11,795 bases of DNA, taken from NCBI GenBank assembly GCA_002726845.1, contig PBSP01000046.1, forward strand, positions 11,593 to 23,387, in the 5' to 3' direction. The position numbers and the translations under genes were made by a program. The notes beneath the pieces were generated by a model. That model saw only the letters and a program-made list of their open reading frames with translations. It searched no databases and was not told the origin of the DNA. How positions within the stretch are numbered: the stretch's first letter is position 1; each line of letters begins with the position of its first letter. Source of the stretch: Methanobacteriota archaeon. Lineage in GTDB: Archaea > Thermoplasmatota > Poseidoniia > Poseidoniales > Poseidoniaceae. Positions 7,601 to 11,795 of the stretch are shown here, piece by piece.

Positions 7601-9132
7601 GATTGCCAACTTGATCCACCCGTATCCTGCGCTTCTTGAGCACGACAAGAACGGACATAGCCGCCCGGTGCTATGATGTCGGGTTTGATGCGTCCATCGT
7701 CGGTAGGGCCGCGTGAAGAGCCGGACATCAAATTGTCTGGAGCCCCAGAATAACGTGCCTGATGGTTACCAACAGTCACGACATTCTTTGCTGTTGAGGG
7801 GGAGCCAACTGTGCCTGGATTCGGCCCATCGTTCCCCGCTGCGAACAGGATTGTCAGTCCTTCCTGCCCACTTCCAACCTTATCGTAGTTGAATGCACGA
7901 TCATCAACAGCCTCTGCCTCTGACGTGTATTGGCCTTGTGTGGATGTTGCTGCGGACCCCCACGAATTTGTATGAATTCTTGCGCCCGCATTGTATGCAG
8001 TATTCAGCAAATAATTCAATGAAGGAGAAACAAAATTGCCCGTGTTGTCGTTCTCCATGGCTTGGAAATACAGTTCTGCATCGGGTGCAACACCTGCATA
8101 GCCCCCCTTGCTTCCATCACCCAACACAGTACATGAAACATGAGTTCCATGGCCGGAATGCTTGTCCGCAGTTGAACCGTCGCCGATAACATCGTAATTT
8201 CCAACAACTCGTGTTCCAAAGTCGCCATGATCTTCGTCCAAACCCGAATCAGCAACGGCAACGATTTGACCAGACCCATCAAGGTCAGTGGTGAAGTACG
8301 AACGCATCGTGGTGATTTTCATGTGGTTTTTCGATTGATCATTACCAACCACCATTTGCGGTTCCAATCTCAACGACATTACAGAGGGTTGACGTACAAT
8401 GTCAAGAAGGGCATCTGTCGAAAGTTGGCCTCGATATTGTCCCTGATCGAGATGTACTGCATTATCGAGTGCGAGAGCGGCGACGTCCGCAAGATGTTGT
8501 TGAACGGTATTTGCTTGAGAATCGACAAGCAAGACGTCTTCGGTTTGATGGTCTTCCCACCATCCCTCAAGTCGGACTTCTTCATCCATTAATGCCTTCA
8601 CTCCACCTTCGAACAACAAGGCATCCAGTAAGGTGTCATCAAGGAACATTGCGAGGGGAACATCCCACTGTGCAACCACGCTTGGAACGGCTTGTACCGC
8701 TTGGAATGCGCCCGATGTTCCTTGAACCATCAAACCAGATGGGGCAATAAACTCTCGAACCTCCAAGCCGGCAATTTCCGACAAATCGCTGCGCACATCG
8801 AGCATGTGACGGTCGTTATCGATGAGAATGAGTTGAACATCAATCCGCGGTTCCAAGACCTCGCTGGAAAGAGGTCGATTGAGCTCCAATCCATCGCTTG
8901 AAAACACACCTATACGCGTGTTTGCCAGAATTGGTCGATGCTCCTGAACGACCGATGTGTCATAGGTTCCAACAAAGTCAGAGTACGCATCGGTTCGAAT
9001 CGAAAAGAACTCGACGTTTCGTGCGTCTTCAAGGTTCTCTGTTGCTTCATCCTCAGGACCAACCATCGAACTCCAGGGGCTCATCAACAAAAGAATGAGA
9101 ATACCGAGGGCAAGACGGACTTGTCGCTCCAT
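4660..9132 (-). CDS. membrane-anchored KP-43-like subtilase (peptidase S8) with CARDB/NEW3 repeats and cytosolic zinc finger
   Basis: This is a 1490-residue secreted serine protease tethered to the membrane. A signal peptide (about 1-23) is followed by a long N-terminal region (40-265), probably a propeptide. The catalytic domain (about 275-590) has the full triad: Asp295 in V-A-D-S-G-L-D, His328 in H-G-T-H-V and Ser521 in G-T-S-M-A-T-P, with oxyanion Asn434 in A-A-G-N-D-G. The next domain (about 600-712) contains L-A-W-S-D-Y and L-V-N-D-L-D-L-E-V and ends in a jelly-roll strand, as in Bacillus KP-43 proteases. A CARDB domain (about 725-830) and about five NEW3-type beta units (830-1385) form a stalk. 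One membrane span (1397-1417) is followed by R-F-K-R and a cytosolic tail with seven cysteines and one histidine (1443-1480) in a RING-like order. The likely role is digestion of external proteins or processing of neighbouring surface proteins. Start support: ATG 9132 has GGAGT at 8 nt upstream. Confidence 0.93.
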   Translation of the reverse strand: MERQVRLALGILILLLMSPWSSMVGPEDEATENLEDARNVEFFSIRTDAYSDFVGTYDTSVVQEHRPILANTRIGVFSSDGLELNRPLSSEVLEPRIDVQLILIDNDRHMLDVRSDLSEIAGLEVREFIAPSGLMVQGTSGAFQAVQAVPSVVAQWDVPLAMFLDDTLLDALLFEGGVKALMDEEVRLEGWWEDHQTEDVLLVDSQANTVQQHLADVAALALDNAVHLDQGQYRGQLSTDALLDIVRQPSVMSLRLEPQMVVGNDQSKNHMKITTMRSYFTTDLDGSGQIVAVADSGLDEDHGDFGTRVVGNYDVIGDGSTADKHSGHGTHVSCTVLGDGSKGGYAGVAPDAELYFQAMENDNTGNFVSPSLNYLLNTAYNAGARIHTNSWGSAATSTQGQYTSEAEAVDDRAFNYDKVGSGQEGLTILFAAGNDGPNPGTVGSPSTAKNVVTVGNHQARYSGAPDNLMSGSSRGPTDDGRIKPDIIAPGGYVRSCRAQEAQDTGGSSWQSTWYLEYTGTSMATPNAAGAATLIREYLIEIAQRPSPQGALVKALLVLGAQDINSRNIPNNDEGWGRVNLKETLAPSQGRGIWVDDRSLLTRSGTSKSYVFNVTYANSQLKAVLAWSDYRGSRFASKALVNDLDLEVEAPDGTVYLGNDFANGRSTTGGTKDDINNLEVVLIDAAMKGVWTVRVNDAYHAGSGAQPFAIAVSGQGVNDLRPDPQVVIGSMQLNVTIPQVGDQVRLTTQVFNAGNVKAESVDLVFMVDGVELDQVTVDINPGASRQSTWYWTPQQSGATTLELVIDPDDTVDEIQENNNVLSTVVDVTAPGVKVTADVIEQHVDDASQTTTSWNLTLENTALLETNASIDALGVFLDSDGTEIPWYLGMTASNFSLQGKATAGVSLTVVYPEVPEPGLYRIDVNGLDVDNGISYPLSLYLEVLEIPQFRIEYDYTVVPVHPVNPTNLTIRVYNDGNTEIGYDLFLQAPSGWNAGFTDLSNDPGATSGSTGLIAKGGQMDVSMQFIPPQISTAAGAQRTVALTAISQTEPSQTWEMDIPIEVLEVREVEIVLESEIGTPRSDAVVNLLFTIENQGNVDMTLSPSLSLPTGWSLQTSLQPFDMIWTEQSKNILISIKGNGNALSGSIQLNLDVGAQRFSWSQQLNVLQLPNPSLTFSELLFDDGQTFDHPFGPGFHPPEQVMTFTWLLINEADVEWSPSISTSLSEGVFGECFDVGTVSNNIVPVVCTIILPSSLEAGSQPSFSFTLVGDDVSITEGTSMLVAEQRSVEWEVKGQTTLDGTGSGTLQVSVLNTGNVGLSHLLEVKSSSGIEALIVGDGIVNAVPGESQQFTVQVEGKAKGAQSLNFQLSGVQEVESSSTSIDVDITSSFEASEAGSNATMLIGAGVSLLVGILIVLLIVRFKRTSGTKIPVPAPALPIAQQQVTTCWSCRLPIVGPMKGCPKCGARYHAGLSTCPEVEACSNCGSSSDEFVLA
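4693..4806 (-). other. C4HC3 RING-like zinc finger on the protease tail
   Basis: This segment encodes residues 1443-1480 of the subtilase. The metal ligands would be Cys1443, Cys1446, Cys1457, Cys1460, His1465, Cys1471, Cys1477 and Cys1480. The local sequences C-P-K-C-G-A-R-Y-H and C-S-N-C-G resemble prokaryotic RING-like treble-clef fingers, which usually read C-P-x-C-G-x-x-Y-H-x-x-C. The gap after His is three residues longer here. The positive-inside signal R-F-K-R places it in the cytosol. A simpler alternative is a pair of zinc-ribbon knuckles. Confidence 0.65.
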
Positions 9133-9140
9133 TACTTACC

Positions 9141-9147
9141 ACTCCTT
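9141..9147 (-). promoter_or_regulatory. Shine-Dalgarno for the subtilase
   Basis: AAGGAGT on the minus strand lies 8 nt before ATG 9132 and supports this start, which also gives a proper signal peptide directly after the initiator methionine. Confidence 0.6.
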
Positions 9148-9194
9148 CCGATGACGCATTTATCGCTATGGGTCATTTGTTTGAACACTCAACA

Positions 9195-9845
9195 TCAAAA
9201 CAATCGTGTTGTCTTATCGGCCTGATCGACAAACATTTCTGTAGCATAGAAACCAACGAGATGGTTGGCCTCCATTCGTTTCTGGCTGTTATCAAACATG
9301 GTATAACTGACCGATATCTCAAGTGTGTAGTTGTCCCAAACCGTGTAGCCCAATATCATCATTTCCAAATCATCCCCTGCTAACGATGAGTGAGCCTTGA
9401 CCGTATCGACTTCAACCCTCATGCTTTGAATGAGACTTGGTGGTTCCTGAGTGTCGTAAAATCGGACCTCAACCACGACATCGCGAATTGCTCTACTTCC
9501 ATCGTTTTGCAGTTCGCTCATGATCAGGTGGCCACCACGTTGCATGTACACGGTGTGTACCTCAACATCATCGCGTGGAATGACCCAATACCATCCGCTT
9601 GCAATTAATCCGACCAGCAGCATAAGAATGAATCCAGCTATAGCGACCCGAACCGGTTTGATGTCGCGCATGCGCTCTTTTACGAACAGAGCAACCTCTT
9701 GGGCCTGTTCATATGCCTCAAGTTGCTCTGGATCGTTCAAATCGAAACCCAAATTCATTGCTTCTTGACGTTGAGTTACTTCCAGGAGACCCAACGGTTT
9801 GGCAGCGACGATGTCGTCCTCGTGAACCAACAATTCATCGTCCAT
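9195..9845 (-). CDS. single-pass membrane protein with external beta domain, function unknown
   Basis: I do not recognise a family name. The 216 residues comprise an acidic cytosolic N terminus with a predicted helix rich in Glu and Gln (about 22-60), a basic K-P-V-R just before the membrane span at 67-89, and an external domain (about 92-216). The external domain alternates short beta strands, as in V-V-V-E-V-R-F-Y-D (123-131) and L-E-I-S-V-S-Y-T-M-F-D (175-185). It has the look of a small Ig-like or FxLYD-type sandwich, often found in accessory subunits of surface complexes. There are no cysteines and no catalytic motif. The start is taken as ATG 9845, which has GGGTGA 4 nt upstream; the in-frame TTG at 9857 would overlap the preceding gene. 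It follows the unrecognised gene by 4 nt and precedes the protease by 62 bp. This position suggests a partner or chaperone of the surface proteins. Confidence 0.8.
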   Translation of the reverse strand: MDDELLVHEDDIVAAKPLGLLEVTQRQEAMNLGFDLNDPEQLEAYEQAQEVALFVKERMRDIKPVRVAIAGFILMLLVGLIASGWYWVIPRDDVEVHTVYMQRGGHLIMSELQNDGSRAIRDVVVEVRFYDTQEPPSLIQSMRVEVDTVKAHSSLAGDDLEMMILGYTVWDNYTLEISVSYTMFDNSQKRMEANHLVGFYATEMFVDQADKTTRLF

Positions 9846-9849
9846 ATTT

Positions 9850-9855
9850 TCACCC
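9850..9855 (-). promoter_or_regulatory. Shine-Dalgarno containing the upstream stop codon
   Basis: GGGTGA on the minus strand is both the end of the upstream gene (Gly-stop) and the ribosome site for ATG 9845, 4 nt away. Ribosomes finishing the first gene would be placed directly for the second, a strong sign of translational coupling and of a fixed ratio between the two products. Confidence 0.7.
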
Positions 9856-11795
9856 AAAAATCATCGCAAAGAGCGAAGCTATGCCCGACGTAAACGGCTC
9901 GACGATCATGATGTGTCGCGTCTCTACAGAACCACCAGTAAGTGTGCTAACCACAGAAAGATCGGTAACCATACCGTTGACTCCTATCGAGGTTGAAGTA
10001 GGGAGTGCACCTGTAAATTGTGCATCCAAAAGTACACCCCTACCATCAACTTGCAGATCACCGAAGACGGGGGCATAGAAACCAGGTTCAAAGTGCATTT
10101 CAGCACTGGATACGAGACGGCCGGTCGTGATATCATCAAGGACAATGACAGGGTAGCCAAATGGTCGGTAAATCGTGATGGTTGCACCTTTGAGATTCTC
10201 GCCAATAATTTCGAACCGGTCGAGGTAGACTCCGGGAGCTCCAGGAACATCGGATTGCCGCATGTAGAGTTCTTCAACTCCATTATCTGAAGAGACAATG
10301 CGTACACCCCAATTTTCGGTTGGTTCAAGTTTGAAGGTTTTAGGTAGATTCTTGGCGATTAACAGCGTGTCTCCTTTGGCGTCAATCGCCTTTCCTGCTG
10401 CTTCAATGTACATGTCCATCTTGTTTGAGTTTGAACTGTAATTGAGAGTCATCATGCCTTGGAAGGAAGGTTCCTCACGGATATCGTATTGTGTATCGGG
10501 TACTGCATCGAGAACCATGTAAGAAGGAACATCGCGGAAGAAGGTTGTTGCCGGCCACCAGAATCCGTCCACGTATCGGTGCTGTTGAATCATCATCGAA
10601 TCGACACTGGTTTTCTCTGCATCGTTGCTGATGGATTGTGGAACTTCAACAGCAATTCTCAATACATCGCCAATCGTTGTACTAAATTCAGTTCCTTGGG
10701 GAACAGTCTCAATGAATGTCTCCGCCCGCACAAGATTTTCCAAATCTGTAAAGACTGAATATGCAAAATCCAGTTCCTCTCCAAAGTCATAATCCATTTC
10801 AACAGATAGACGTGGTACGGTTAAATTGTCCTGTCGAGTAAATCTCGCGTCAACAAACACATCCCTCGACAACTCAGTGTTGAAACCATCAATCTGCAAA
10901 TCAGTGGACGACAATTCAATGCCATCCATTGTAAGGTAGAAGCATTCCTGTGCTGGCTTCCATTCCTCAAGATTCATGTGGAAAATGTACGTTGGAATAT
11001 CATCTTCAAGGCTGAATTCGTACGTTAACTCGATTTTACCTGAGGGTAATTGAGGTAGCCACGCTCGCAGATGCCAACTTCGGCGTTTTTCGAATGTTAC
11101 TCCTCGATCTTCGAGCAATTCCACATCCACACCAATCAGCTCTCGTTCGGTGATGACACCATCTGCTAGATGCTCCATTAGTGCGGAGGCAAAACTCAGA
11201 TTGGACCTTTCGAATGTTTCTCTCAACGGTTCCAATTCTTCGCTATCTACGATATAATCGGCAAGTATGCCATCGATTTTTACTCGATTCGATTCGGTAA
11301 GATTCGTCAATTTGGAGAGGTTGAATTCAACAACTGTCCGCTCTACTGCTTGCATATCAAGGCCGTGTTGCCATCCGGGTTCATCGACCTGAATGCTTCC
11401 TTTTCGCATATCAGCAACAATATCGAAACTTTCTCCTGTCGTCATGTCAAGACCGTATGCAACATCAACAGCTTGTCCCGTAGAGTCTCCAGCATTTGAA
11501 ACGAGACCGTACACCAAATCATTGACCAGCCCGCCAATACCAACAACATCGCCCAAAAAGAAGGACAGTGCTTCAACGCCCTCTCCTTGACTAAAATCAG
11601 GAATTTCAAGGCCGCTCGAATCGAGGTCGCTTGGAAGAACAATCTCAAGGTTGGCAGGCAAAGGCTCCATTCGCATCATTCCATTGAGGCCTAAAAACGG
11701 GTCTTCATAATCGCTAACATCTTCCATTAAGATGTTGAATGGAGATGAGGTTTGTCGCTGCAGTACGTATCGAGCACTCCCTTCTGGACCTGTTG
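9850..11795 (-). CDS. large unrecognised exported or membrane-associated protein, 5' end outside window
   Basis: The reading frame is open to the right edge and gives at least 647 residues. The ATG at 11727 has no ribosome site and 22 sense codons precede it (ending P-F-N-I-L), so the true start lies beyond 11795. Numbering below is from the ATG at 11727. A hydrophobic, Gly-rich segment (about 53-80) may be a membrane-active helix. A helical part (150-215) contains two similar stretches, L-A-D-Y-I-V-D-S-E-E-L (154-164) and L-A-D-G-V-I-T-E-R-E-L (187-197), reminiscent of degenerate EF-hand or dockerin-like helices. From about 220 to 600 it is long beta-rich sequence with aromatic strands and one Cys in C-F-Y-L. 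The last residues (F-T-S-G-I-A-S-L-F-A-M-I-F-G) are hydrophobic. No known enzyme motif was found. Coupling to the membrane protein downstream suggests the two form a surface complex; this is inference. Confidence 0.8.
   Translation of the reverse strand, partial: TGPEGSARYVLQRQTSSPFNILMEDVSDYEDPFLGLNGMMRMEPLPANLEIVLPSDLDSSGLEIPDFSQGEGVEALSFFLGDVVGIGGLVNDLVYGLVSNAGDSTGQAVDVAYGLDMTTGESFDIVADMRKGSIQVDEPGWQHGLDMQAVERTVVEFNLSKLTNLTESNRVKIDGILADYIVDSEELEPLRETFERSNLSFASALMEHLADGVITERELIGVDVELLEDRGVTFEKRRSWHLRAWLPQLPSGKIELTYEFSLEDDIPTYIFHMNLEEWKPAQECFYLTMDGIELSSTDLQIDGFNTELSRDVFVDARFTRQDNLTVPRLSVEMDYDFGEELDFAYSVFTDLENLVRAETFIETVPQGTEFSTTIGDVLRIAVEVPQSISNDAEKTSVDSMMIQQHRYVDGFWWPATTFFRDVPSYMVLDAVPDTQYDIREEPSFQGMMTLNYSSNSNKMDMYIEAAGKAIDAKGDTLLIAKNLPKTFKLEPTENWGVRIVSSDNGVEELYMRQSDVPGAPGVYLDRFEIIGENLKGATITIYRPFGYPVIVLDDITTGRLVSSAEMHFEPGFYAPVFGDLQVDGRGVLLDAQFTGALPTSTSIGVNGMVTDLSVVSTLTGGSVETRHIMIVEPFTSGIASLFAMIFG

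Noticed and set aside
8227..8592. Open plus-strand frame of 121 codons opposite the protease propeptide
   Set aside because: It lies fully inside a gene with a complete, conserved protease domain on the other strand, and has no motif or ribosome site.
9155..9165. CGATAAATGCG as a TATA box for the protease
   Set aside because: A start site about 25 nt downstream would fall after the Shine-Dalgarno at 9141-9147, so it would remove the ribosome site from the message.
9846..9857. TTG 9857 as start of the single-pass membrane protein
   Set aside because: It overlaps the upstream gene and lies before its own best ribosome site; ATG 9845 fits GGGTGA.
11725..11727. ATG 11727 as the start of the unrecognised large gene
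   Set aside because: There is no ribosome site, and the frame stays open for 22 further codons to the window edge, so the gene begins outside the window.
1..11795. tRNA or rRNA genes, CRISPR arrays, IS elements, phage or toxin-antitoxin modules
   Set aside because: No repeat-spacer pattern, transposase motif, terminal inverted repeats or tRNA-like sequence was seen in reading both strands; detection by eye has limits for degenerate elements.

Overview
This window looks like a piece of a planktonic euryarchaeal genome, most likely a Marine Group II (Candidatus Poseidoniales) or related Thermoplasmatota-type archaeon. That placement is inferred from three things: archaeal-looking complex I subunits; very large exported proteins built from NEW3/CARDB-like beta-sandwich repeats with a C-terminal membrane anchor; and a subtilase with a zinc finger on its cytosolic tail. 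No rRNA or other phylogenetic marker is present. No tRNA, CRISPR array, IS element or phage gene was seen.

Layout. (1) Positions 1-806, minus strand: the start of a respiratory complex I operon, nuoA followed 9 nt later by nuoB, which runs off the left edge. (2) Positions 807-967: a divergent intergenic region with two identical 16-bp near-palindromes that closely resemble DtxR/IdeR iron-repressor boxes. (3) Positions 968-1680, plus strand: a small Cys-rich ORF, then a stand-alone flavodoxin with a perfect Shine-Dalgarno. Replacing ferredoxin with flavodoxin is a classic response to iron shortage, so boxes plus flavodoxin read as one iron-responsive unit. (4) Positions 1721-11795, minus strand: four consecutive genes for exported or membrane proteins. 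In transcription order they are an unrecognised protein of at least 647 residues (5' end outside the window), a 216-residue single-pass membrane protein, a 1490-residue KP-43-like subtilisin-family protease anchored in the membrane, and a 956-residue surface protein of Ig-like repeats. The first two genes are 4 nt apart with the stop codon inside the next Shine-Dalgarno. The later gaps are 62 and 68 bp, so one transcription unit is plausible but not proven.

The four-gene block most likely makes a cell-surface assembly around an ectoprotease, in keeping with a heterotrophic, protein-degrading marine archaeon. The points most worth following up are the putative iron operator in front of flavodoxin, the RING-like C4HC3 finger on the cytosolic tail of the protease, and the loss of a normally conserved acidic residue in NuoA.
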